Origin: Hordeum vulgare subsp. vulgare
Taxonomy: Eukaryota > Streptophyta > Magnoliopsida > Poales > Poaceae
Reading direction: 5' to 3'
Assembly: GCF_904849725.1 (NCBI RefSeq)
Contig: NC_058519.1
Location: 360,747,974-360,811,973 of the forward strand
Length of the DNA: 64,000 nucleotides
The first letter of the stretch is position 1. Every line of letters starts with the position of its first letter. Positions 55,573-64,000 of the stretch are shown piece after piece. Position numbers and translations under genes: made by a program. The notes under the pieces are model-generated. The model had not been told where the DNA came from. It did not search any database and saw only the letters and a program-made list of their open reading frames with translations.

Positions 55573-57140
55573 TGATACTTTTAAACCGCGTTGGGATTTT
55601 CCTCGGAGAGGAGGCGGTGATGTAGCATAGTATAGGTAAGTATTTCCCTTAGTGATAACCAAGGTTATCGAACCAATAGGAGGACCATGCAATTTCCCAT
55701 CTTCTACACCTTCACACAAAAGACCAGACACTTGCACCCAACGCGAGGAAGAGGGTTGTCAATCCCCTTGAACTCGTTACGTGCAAGCGATAAGTAGTGA
55801 TAGATAGATAATATAAATATATTAAATATAAAAAGTAAATAAAAATAATAAAAGGTAGTGAGGTATTTAAAGTTTTATTAAATATATTTATGAGGAGAAT
55901 CGGGGGCCATAATTTTCGTGATAGGCTTCTCTCTCGTAGAAAGCATACGATGCATAAACAAATTATAGTTGGGCAATTAATAGAAAAGCACATAGTTATC
56001 CAATATTTATTCATGGCAATGGTCACACATATAGGCATGACATAATTAAGCATGTAGATCGACTCCTGCCTGCATCTACTACTATTACTCCACCATCGAC
56101 CGCTATCCAGCATACATCTAGAGTATTAAGTAAAAACATAGTAATGCTTGGAGGATAATGACATGATGTAGACAAAGTAAATCAAATATATTTGAATGAT
56201 CCCCATCGTTTTACCCTTAGTGGAAGCAATACAATACGTGTCGTATCCCTTTCCGTCACTCAGATTGAGCACCACAATATTGAACCCACTACAGCGCACC
56301 TCTACAACTAAAGATAAATCAATCTAGTAGGCCAAACCATATCGATAAATTAGAGAGAATTATGAATCTATCATAATCATGAATATAAGAATTCAGAGAA
56401 GACTCAAATATTATTCATGAATAATCTAAACATAAACCCACAATTCATCGGATCCCAACAAACGCACCGCACAAGAGTGAATACATAAGATAGATCACCA
56501 TGGGAATCACGGTGATCTTGGAATGAAGAACATTGATATAGAGAGATAGCCATCTATGTACTAACTATAAACTCGTAAGTATGTGGTAAACTACTCACAC
56601 ATCACCATGGGAGTAACAAGGTTGATGTAGAGGCCCTCCATGATCGACCCCCCTCCGACAGGGCACCAGAACAGGCCTCCAGATGGCCACATGGTGGAAC
56701 AGAGACTTGCAGTGGTGGAAAAACTGTTTCAGTAGGCTCACTGGGTTTTTGGGATATATGTGAATTTATAGCGGAGAGAGCGAGGTTGGAGGAGCTCGGA
56801 GGTGTCCCCAAGCCATCACGGTGCAGCCACCCCCCTAGGCACGCCCTATTGGCTTGGGAGTGCCTCGTGTGCCCTTTGGTCTTCCTCCGAAGCTTCCAGG
56901 TCTTATTTTCGTCTAGAAAAAATCATCAAAAAGTTTCAGGGTATTTGTACTTTGTTTGGTACAGTACTCCTAAAAAGGAAAAAACATGCTTAAAACAACA
57001 ACTAGCACTTAGCACTGGGTTAATAGGTTAGTGCTAAAGAATAATATAAATCAGCAAGTAAATTCTTGAAAAGTATCCTAGATTGATAATATAATAGCAC
57101 AAAACAATAAAAATATTATAGATACGTTGTAGAAGTATCA
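55573..57140 (-). repeat. Athila-lineage LTR, minus strand
   Basis: On the minus strand it starts TGATACTTCTACAACGTATC at 57140 and ends AAAAGTATCA at 55573, 1568 bp. It is related to the other TGATACGTC LTRs (shared GATTGACAACCC..CGTTGGGTGCAAG and AGGGAAATACTTAC). It is a 5' LTR by position relative to the primer-binding-like site. Confidence 0.8.
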
Positions 57141-57753
57141 GCCATCACTTCATCCGAGAGTACATCAAGCGTGGGTAGATTGATTTTATTTATATTAACA
57201 TCATGAGCAACTTGGAGATATTTTCATGAAGCCATTGGATGAAGTAAGATCTTGCAAGTTAAGCAATGAGCTAAATATTATTGATTTGAGCAATATGCCT
57301 TGAAGTATTGAACACCCCACCACACTCATCATTTTGTCTTATTTAGATGTACGTATGGATATAGGGGGGTGTTGTTCTCTCAATAAACTCTCCCCTCCTA
57401 ATTATGCATAAATCAATCAAGCCTTTCACATTAGCCATTTGTGATGGTACTTGTGCTTCAAAGACAACTTTTGGTCATGGGACCAAGGTTAAAATCTTCA
57501 TGGTGCCATACCAATTGACTCAAATATAGGAAGCTTCGGCTACAGCCCCTCCTAGTGAGGTATTTGGTTGTGATAGATTATTTGTGTTTTGTGTTACTCC
57601 AAGTTTTCTTTTCTTCTTTTTGACATTTTGAACTTGGAGTGTCCCTTCCCATATGCTGGTTTTTGTGTCTCCAACCCAAGTCTTCTATCATATACAATCT
57701 CATATATTCCATAAACCTCCTTTTGTAGCTAGTTTGGCATAGGTGGTTGTCTT

Positions 57754-57887
57754 AGGCGGTACTACCGGTGGTGTGGGCGGTACTACACATGCCTCCCGTG
57801 GTACTACCGCTAGAGCGGTACTACCTAGCCTCGTGTCGCGCTATACTACCAGGGCGGTACTACCGCTCTCCGGGTGGTACTACCACT
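57754..57887. repeat. Palindrome cluster 1 of element B
   Basis: About seven copies of the GCGGTACTACCGC core, several degenerate (GCGCTATACTACCAG). Same position relative to RNase H as 8105-8404 in the Maximus-like element. Confidence 0.85.
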
Positions 57888-58308
57888 TGTGAGTGCATGG
57901 TGGGGGTTATGAGACGGCCAGGGGAGTCCCACTCCCCCATACCCATTCATCTCCCCTCGTGGCTTTCTCTATCCACATGACCCAAGTGCTCTAGTGGACG
58001 CCGCCAAACCTCCGTTTCGGTTGTTCTTCCGCAATTCTGATAGGTGGACTCGATCCCCACCTTCTCCTCTTCCCATGGATGGTGGTATTGCCCTCATTTT
58101 CCTCTCTTATCGTTCTATTTCTTGAATCTATAGTTTAGGGTAATATGAGATGCATTCTCCAATTTTTAGTCAAATCGAAGCATGGGTAGGATGTGGAAGA
58201 CTATTAGTGAGTAGATTTGTAGTTCTATTGGAAAATATTTGCATTTGGCATCACCGGTAATACCAGATCTGACCCACCATGGTGGTTGCCTTGGTGACCT
58301 CTAGCCGA

Positions 58309-58387
58309 AGTAGTACTACCGCTCCTCTAAGAGCGGTACTACCACTTGCATGCGGTACTACCGCTTATGGTAAGCGGCACTACCGCT
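58309..58387. repeat. Palindrome cluster 2 of element B
   Basis: Four copies (AGTAGTACTACCGCT to AAGCGGCACTACCGCT) in 79 bases, about 420 bases after cluster 1. It corresponds to 7386-7508 of the Maximus-like element. Confidence 0.85.
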
Positions 58388-58560
58388 TGTGCTACCAAAG
58401 TCACATATTTTTTGTTCAACTTCAGGTTTACTCCCTCTTTTTATTTTGGCTTATGCATTTTGATTACACCTGCTTTTCCCTCGCTTTATGCTATCGGTTC
58501 TAGGTGGTGGCATCTCTCTCATGGGGAGCGTCATGCAAATCCAAGTCGCGAGGGTGGCTC

Positions 58561-60109
58561 CACTAGTGCAGGGATGTGCTATACAAATGGTTTTTAACCC
58601 CTTTCCGCGATGACATTTTAAACCATCACCTAGTAAGTGTGGGCGATAGGGGGTCCTTACCGCATGACCCAGAAACTGTTGGGGCTAGGTCCTCCGGTCA
58701 CACACGTTGCACAAAATGAGCTCGTGCGTGATCGGGCTAGCCATCGCGTACAATTATACATGGCCAATCGTTTCCGTTTGTATGTACATCCCACACAGTC
58801 AATCCAAGAAGAAAATTTCCGTTTGTATGTACATCCCACACGATGAATTACAGACATACGTTTTTGTTTCCACATACATCACACACAACTTTCCCCATCA
58901 AATAATATGTGATAGGGGGTCCTTAACAATTTTATCGTTTGCATTCTTTAATACATCGCACACAGTGTGTAGAATAAATTGTGGGGCATAGGCTGTTCAT
59001 CGCACACACTTTTTATGTGGAAAATGTGTGTGCAAGGTGGCCTAACACAAATAGTTTTCAAGAGGAAGTCGTGTGTGATTGTTCATTGATCCAACATGTT
59101 TTCGTCCCAGAAACTGTGTGCGTTGTCTTATGCCATCACCCATGGTGTTTTCTTAACAACCGTTTGCAACAGAAAACCCCAATTAGGAAGCTAATTGGCC
59201 TATTATTAGTAATCCATTTATTAATCAAATTGACATTTCATATTAAGCACACAATATATTTCATCATATTACGGAACCATGATTTCGTAATTGAGATACA
59301 TCAGAGTACAACATCATGTAGCTTCAGCACTCAGTTACACCATATAGGCATATAGCTACCTACCCCAATACACAACTGCACCAGCACTAAGTTTCATATG
59401 CAACATCTATAACCTTTGGAAATTAGCATCATAGACGATAGATAGACAGATTATTCTCATCTAGAAAACTGCTCAAGCGGAAGGCGAATATTGAGCCTTC
59501 ATTGATGTTGAAGGTCTTTGCAACTTTAGGCCAGTGTTTATGGATGATTGGATGTCCATCCTTTGTCCTCTTCACGAAGAATTCAAGATTGTACCGTGGG
59601 TGTTGTATGAATACCATACTCTTCACGAAGAATTCAAGATTGTACCGTGGGTGTTGTATCATCAGTGAACTGCTTTGGAAAGGCCTGAAAACAAGGAATG
59701 CATAAATATCTTCTCTAGATTTGAAATGGTGCAAAGCAATAAAAAGAGAAGGTATAATAGTTAGTACCATCCTGTAGTGCGCTAATGTCTTCTTCATTTT
59801 GCACACAAAGATCTTGTTGTTTTTTGTCGCTAGTTTCTTTATCCTAACAATCCTTTTGAGTTTCTTAACTTGACTGATATTCATGGAAAACTCATTCCCC
59901 ATATGCAAACAAGGTTGAACAGTGGGTCAAAACCTTTGACAGCAGGACCTAGATGTGCAAGACCTAATTGTCCATCGGGACAATACACAAAACTTGAAAA
60001 ATTCAATAACATAAAACTCAACAAAACTTCGTGAGATCCGTTAGTATAAGCAACATATCAAATACTTTTTGATGTTGTACAAATTTATTCTTATTTTATT
60101 TAGGAATAG
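58561..60109. mobile_element. CACTA-like DNA transposon end (partial)
   Basis: Begins CACTAGTGCAGGGATG, a CACTA-type terminus. It is followed by subterminal repeats: GTTTGTATGTACATCCCACAC at about 58777 and 58822, and GATAGGGGGTCCTTA at 58647 and 58911. The other terminal inverted repeat was not found; the right limit is set where Athila-like sequence starts. No transposase seen, so probably a deleted or truncated copy. Confidence 0.55.
59429..59908 (-). CDS. 159-codon ORF with possible B3-like domain
   Basis: A minus-strand frame from ATG 59908 (MHMGNEFSMNISQVKKLKRI) to the stop at 59429. The first part is basic. Residues 115-159 (KHWPKVAKTFNINEGSIFAF then RLSS) have the spacing of the C-terminal half of a plant B3 DNA-binding domain (Trp, Val-x-x-x-phenylalanine, Gly, Phe-x-Phe). 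IQHPRYNLEFFVK occurs twice because of a 51-bp in-frame tandem duplication (59568-59618 and 59619-59669). It lies within the CACTA-like segment. It may be a captured host fragment or a transposon gene; B3 assignment is tentative. Confidence 0.35.
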   Translation of the reverse strand: MHMGNEFSMNISQVKKLKRIVRIKKLATKNNKIFVCKMKKTLAHYRMVLTIIPSLFIALHHFKSREDIYAFLVFRPFQSSSLMIQHPRYNLEFFVKSMVFIQHPRYNLEFFVKRTKDGHPIIHKHWPKVAKTFNINEGSIFAFRLSSFLDENNLSIYRL

Positions 60110-60640
60110 GATATTGTACCTTAACTCCTCCATGGCGTATACCCCCCGATACAATCCATAGCATCATCGAAACAAGCAAACTATAAATGCAAAAAACAGA
60201 ATGTGACTGAAGCAGAACAATCTGTAGAAATCTATAATGAACCTATACTTATGTAACTCCAATTTCTTTTAAACATTAGGAATACTTGAGGAATTTGCAT
60301 AGAAATACTGTGTAAAAAATTCAGCTTAAAAATACATTCCAGTAAAATGAGAGAAATTCTTCACTCAACGTCAAAGTTTCTGTTTTCGCACCATACTGAT
60401 TCTACTCATCATGGAAATCATCCCAAAGGCTTTACTTGGAACAAACACTAATTAAAACATAAAAACAAAATAATTACAAAGGAAATAATCATTTTATCAC
60501 AAACTAACATAATTAAAAAGAAAAAAAATAAAGATAACTATTGGGTTGCCTCCCAACAAGCGTTATTGTTTTACGCCCATAGCTAGGCATATTGCATAGT
60601 TTCAAGTGTTGTCATCTCTGACACTCAACCCATAAGTGGC
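60110..60640 (-). repeat. Athila-type element, non-coding interior, minus strand
   Basis: On the minus strand GCTTGTTGGGAGGCAACCCAA (about 60540-60562) and GGATTGTATCGGGG match the plus-strand Athila-type element near 45870 and 46260. AT-rich; no ORF of note. Confidence 0.65.
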
Positions 60641-60655
60641 CCTCATGATTTATTG

Positions 60656-61128
60656 CTATGGTGGAATAATTATATTCCTAGGGAATTGCTCAATTCCTTT
60701 GTTCAATGGAAATTGTAACCTTATATTTCCTTCTTTCATGTCAATGATTGCACCTATAGCTCGTAGGAAGGGTCTTCCAAGTATAATTGGACAAGTAGGG
60801 TTGCAATTAATATCAAGCACAATGAAATCTACAAACACATAATTTTTGTTTGCAATTATTAGCACATCATTTATTCTAGCCAAGGTTTCTTGATAGTAGA
60901 ATCTGGAAAATGCAAGTTTAGGGAACATTCTTCAATATTGGTGAGACCAAGCACATCACATAAAGTTTTAGGTATAGTTGAAGCACTAGCACCAAGGTCA
61001 CACAAAGCATTACATTTATATTTATTTGTCTTAATTTTGATAGTATGTTCCCACTCATCATGCAAATTTCTAGGAATATAAACTTCAAACTCAAGTTTCT
61101 CATCATAAGCTTTCACCGTAGCTTCCAC
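60656..61128 (-). pseudogene. Athila-type gag-protease, protease part
   Basis: Two overlapping minus-strand frames. 61128-60871 contains FEVYIPRNLHDEWEHTIKIK and ALCDLGASASTIPKTLCDVLGL, with the D-x-G-A-S active site of an Athila-type protease. 60928-60656 continues with RINDVLIIANKNYVFVDFIV and PIILGRPFLRAIGAIIDMKE, the C-terminal flap region. A frameshift near 60900 separates them. No RT follows; the next sequence is non-coding interior, as in the non-autonomous element at 43265. Confidence 0.8.
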
Positions 61129-61604
61129 TATATGTTGAGTAAAAGCTTTGTTTTCTTATAATAATTGGGTCAGATAATAATGGATTGCAGAAAGGAAATA
61201 CATTGTACTAAAGAGAATTTGTCATAATTAAAGTCCTTGTAATCCAAAGTAGTGGGCACATCACTAGTTAAAGTTTTGACCTCTCCAAACCCATTTTTTC
61301 AGTTTTAGCATTAAAATTATCACCCTCCAAGAAAACAGGACGCTGCTTTACTAGAGTTGACTCATCTCAACTCCCTTTAGCATTAACATTCAGAGAAGTA
61401 AACAAAAATTCAATAGGATAATTACCAATCATTTTAAGATCTTCAACATGATTTCGGTAAAAATTGGGTGGAAGAGCTTTTTCTAGGAATTCTCTCTTAG
61501 CTTTCAACTTAGCGGTCCTCTACTTAATTTCATCAATAGAAACTTGGATAGATTTAATAGTCTCATTAAAATCATGCTTAGGAGGCAAATATTTTTAAGA
61601 TCTT

Positions 61605-62352
61605 CTATATCAAGAGCAATCCTATCCATGTTTTAGCCAAAGTATCAACAACATGCAATTTTTCTTCTATCATATTATTGAAAGCTTTTTGAGAGTTAAT
61701 GAATTCCTTTATTGTGTTCTCAAGACCAGACGGTATCCTATTAGAATTACCATAATAATTTCCATGACCATTAGGATTATTACCGGGATATGGCCTAGCA
61801 TTGAAATTACCCGTATACGCATTGTCGTTGAAATTATTTCGTGAGACAAAGTACACATCAATAGCATCATTATTTTGTTGAATCAAGGTAGACAAGGGCA
61901 TATAATTGGGATCAACATGAGTATTTTTATTAGCAACCAAGTTCATAAGAGCATCCACTTTTTCACTCAAAGTAGTGATTTCCTCAATAGAATTTACCTT
62001 CTTACCAGTTGGAGCTCTTTCGGTATGCCATTGAGAATAGTTAGCCATGATGTTGTACAAAAATTTTCTGGCCTCTATTAAGGTCACGTCCATGAAGGTA
62101 CCACCTGCGGTAGAATCTAGAAGACTTATAGACACAAAGTTTAGTCTAGCATAGAAATTTTGGTTAATCATCCACAAGTTTAAGCCATGTGTTGGACAAT
62201 TTCTTATCATCAATTTCATCCTCTACCGAGCTTGTGCAATTTGTTCATGATCTTGCTGTTTAAAATTCATTAATTGATTTCTAAGGGAAATGATTTTAGC
62301 ATGAGGAAAATATTTGGAAATAAAAGCATCTTTACACTTATTGTAAATGCAT
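61605..62352 (-). pseudogene. Athila-type gag, partial
   Basis: The minus-strand frame 62219-61605 reads MKLMIRNCPTHGLNLWMINQ, LLDSTAGGTFMDVTLIEARK and NYSQWHTERAPTGKKVNSIE, typical Athila gag with a Gly/Asn-rich tail (NARPYPGNNPNGHGNYYG). Upstream, the same frame continues to about 62352 (DAFISKYFPHAKIISLRNQL) after a TAG at 62223-62225, so the apparent Met is internal. It is cut at about 62356 by another LTR-like piece. 61129-61604 between gag and protease is related but frame-broken. Confidence 0.8.
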
Positions 62353-62356
62353 CTAG

Positions 62357-63114
62357 TGCCGTTGGTGATTTTGGTGTATTAAAGACTTATAGGTTAAGAG
62401 ACTAATGTGTTTGTGAGTGTAGGCTCTACAAGTCCCTGAAGGGTTTGAGTTATTCAAAGAATATCATCCCCTAAGAATGAATGTCTTCAACTGAAGACTT
62501 TGATAATTCCTCAAAGATTTGAAAGCGAGGAAATTGGTGTGTCCTTGATGATATTGATGTGAGGACTTTGAAGCACGAAGACTTTTGTTTTCGTAGTTTC
62601 ATTTCCTTTATTTTGAGTCATATGAACACCGTACTGTTAAAGGGGTTCGAGGTAAACTAAGGAAAAGTTTCCAAGTGATTCTCATCTCAAAGCCTACACA
62701 TACTCAATCCTTCAAGTGAAACCTTTGGAAATCTTTTACACCTTAGTCAATTTCTCCAGTGACATATATAAAGATCTTTTGGTCTCTGAGGAAATTGCTC
62801 TAACTGAGGAGTTCGTATTTTGCCTGTGGGAATTACCTACAAGTAAATAATATGAGTGACATCAGGACTTCCATAGTTTGAAAGTTCCGACCGTTGTTGC
62901 GCCGACGCGAGCTGCCCCCAAATTTTATCCACAAAACGATCATATCATTGGGGCATTTATGTCAAATCATGTCGAGATTACTCCCAGGCTATAAATAGCC
63001 GCCCGTCATAACCACTAGCTGGTTGGCTGCTCCGCGAGAAAAACCGACACTTGTCATTTGAGAGCAACCCATTCTTCAAAGGCTTTGAGAGAAAATCATC
63101 AGTGAGTAAAACTT
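62357..63114 (+). repeat. Unassigned LTR-like fragment
   Basis: Starts TGCCGTTGGTGATTTTGGTG directly at the break in Athila gag and ends where the BARE-type LTR begins. It contains CTATAAATAG (TATA-like, about 62989-62998) followed by a CTCCGCGAGAAAAACCGACAC leader-like stretch, as in a Copia LTR promoter. No ORF of note. Lineage not determined. Confidence 0.45.
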
Positions 63115-64000
63115 TGTTGGGGAACGTTGCATTGGAAACAAAAAATTTCCTACACACACGCAATACCTATCCATGGTCATGATCATCTATGAGAGGGGAT
63201 AGTGAATCTACATACCCTTGTAGATTGCTAAGCGTAAGTGTATATAACGCGGTTGATGTAGTGGAACATCTTCGCGATCCAATTCACAACCCGTGTCGTG
63301 ATCTCATCACGATCCGTCTCGCGATACCATTACGATCCATCCCGATCTAATGTCGAACGGACGACACCTTAGCATTAAGCACACGTACATCCCGATGAAG
63401 ATCTCCGTATTCTTGATCCATCAAGAGGGGAAGAAAGGTGGATGAGTTCTCCAGCATGGCGGCGTGGTGGTGAACAATCCAACACGGCTTCGCCGAGTTT
63501 CCGCGGAACTAATCTAGAGGAGTAAACGATCAAGAGGGAGAGAGGGATGCGCCTTTTCTTGAGGTATAAAAAGCATCTCTACCCTCTAGTATATATAGGA
63601 GTGATGGAGGGGAGAAGGCAGCCCAAAAATCCTAATAGGGTTCGGCCGAAGTGGAGAGGAGGTGGAGGAGTCCACTTCCAATCCTACTCCTAGTAGGATT
63701 CCACCTTTTCTTTTCCTTCCCCATTTTCTCTTTTTTCCTTATTTTTTCCTTGGCCGAAATAGGACCTATTGGGCTGACCGCACCAGCCACCAAGGGCTGG
63801 TGCACCACCTTTAGGCCTATTAGGTGCTCTCGCGGTTGAGTGGCCCCTCCCGATAAAACCCCGAAACCCATTCGGCACTCCCGGTACATTGCCGGTAATG
63901 CCCGAAAACTTTTCGGAAGCCAAATGCAACTTTCCTATATATCAATATTTACCCCCGGACCATTCCGGAGCTCCTCATGATGTCCAGGATCTCATCTGGG
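63115..64000 (-). repeat. BARE/Angela-related LTR, minus strand, partial
   Basis: The left edge TGTTGGGGAACG is the reverse complement of ..CCCCAACA; read on the minus strand the bases before it (GTAGGAAATTTTTTG) match the end of the Angela-type LTR. At the right, GAGCTCCGGAATGGTCCGG and GATTGATATATAGGA-like strings match 19190-19240. No primer-binding site lies at the left edge, so this is the 3' LTR; the rest of the element is outside. The minus-strand TATA (CTATATATACT) is at about 63589-63599. It is clearly more divergent than the copy at 18254. Confidence 0.85.

Larger units (their letters stand above)
57141..58560 (+). pseudogene. Element B: RNase H end and 3' region
   Basis: 57141-57301 encodes the last part of RNase H (HHFIREYIKRG.., ending LSNELNII-like, then LSNMP) in broken frames. 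About 40 codons are missing between 55255 and 57141. The next 450 bases match, in opposite orientation, the stretch 8540-8785 of the Maximus-like element (GTTGTTCTCTCAATAAAC.., ATTATGCATAAATC). Two palindrome clusters follow (57754-57887, 58309-58387). 58440-58502 is a pyrimidine-rich tract ending in AG. It is cut by the CACTA-like end at 58561. Confidence 0.75.

Noticed and set aside
1..64000. A host protein-coding gene
   Set aside because: Every frame of note maps to a retroelement or DNA transposon domain or to LTR sequence; no exon-intron gene with host function was recognised.

Overview
The window is plant repeat DNA, almost certainly from a Triticeae grass (wheat, barley, rye or Aegilops group). 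The evidence is a complete BARE/WIS/Angela-type Copia element with its typical LTR start (TGTTGGAAATATGCCCTAGA), Sirevirus-lineage Copia elements of the Maximus type, a chromodomain Gypsy element of the Tekay type, and several Athila-lineage Gypsy LTRs beginning TGATACGTCTCC. I found no host gene, tRNA, rRNA or bacterial feature. Family names are from memory and are less certain than the lineages.

The layout is a deep nest, resolved from target-site duplications (TSDs). A plus-strand Sirevirus fragment (B: 52897-55255 and 57141-58560) is the visible base. Minus-strand Sirevirus-like element A (before position 1 to 52896) lies in it; A has gag but no visible pol. A holds three insertions: the minus-strand Maximus-like Sirevirus (2954-39091, TSD ataac), a solo LTR (41315-43019, TSD gtcat) and an Athila-type element without pol (43265-50088, TSD catag/catat). 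The Maximus-like element carries a solo LTR (3636-4770, TSD agcaa) in its left LTR and a Tekay-type Gypsy (15310-38054, TSD ccgaa) in its right LTR. The Gypsy 5' LTR carries the Angela-type Copia (18254-27045, TSD ccgag). LTR-LTR divergence compared by eye falls with nesting depth: about 5% in Maximus, 1-1.5% in the Gypsy, about 0.75% in Angela.

The right margin holds an Athila-type LTR (55573-57140), a CACTA-like DNA transposon end (from 58561) with a possible B3-like ORF, a minus-strand Athila gag-protease remnant (about 60110-62356), an unassigned LTR-like piece (62357-63114) and a partial BARE/Angela-related LTR on the minus strand (63115-64000).

The elements encode gag, aspartic protease, integrase, reverse transcriptase and RNase H in the usual Copia or Gypsy order. 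All long reading frames carry stops or frameshifts, so no copy looks fully autonomous; the Angela copy (one frameshift) and the Gypsy copy (two stops) are closest. The most interesting structure is in the Maximus-like element. Clusters of a 15-bp palindrome, AGCGGTASTACCGCT, followed by a TATA box, occur both in the LTR and again between RNase H and a 417-residue envelope-position ORF. This suggests a duplicated promoter module serving that extra gene. The related element B keeps the same two palindrome clusters at matching positions.
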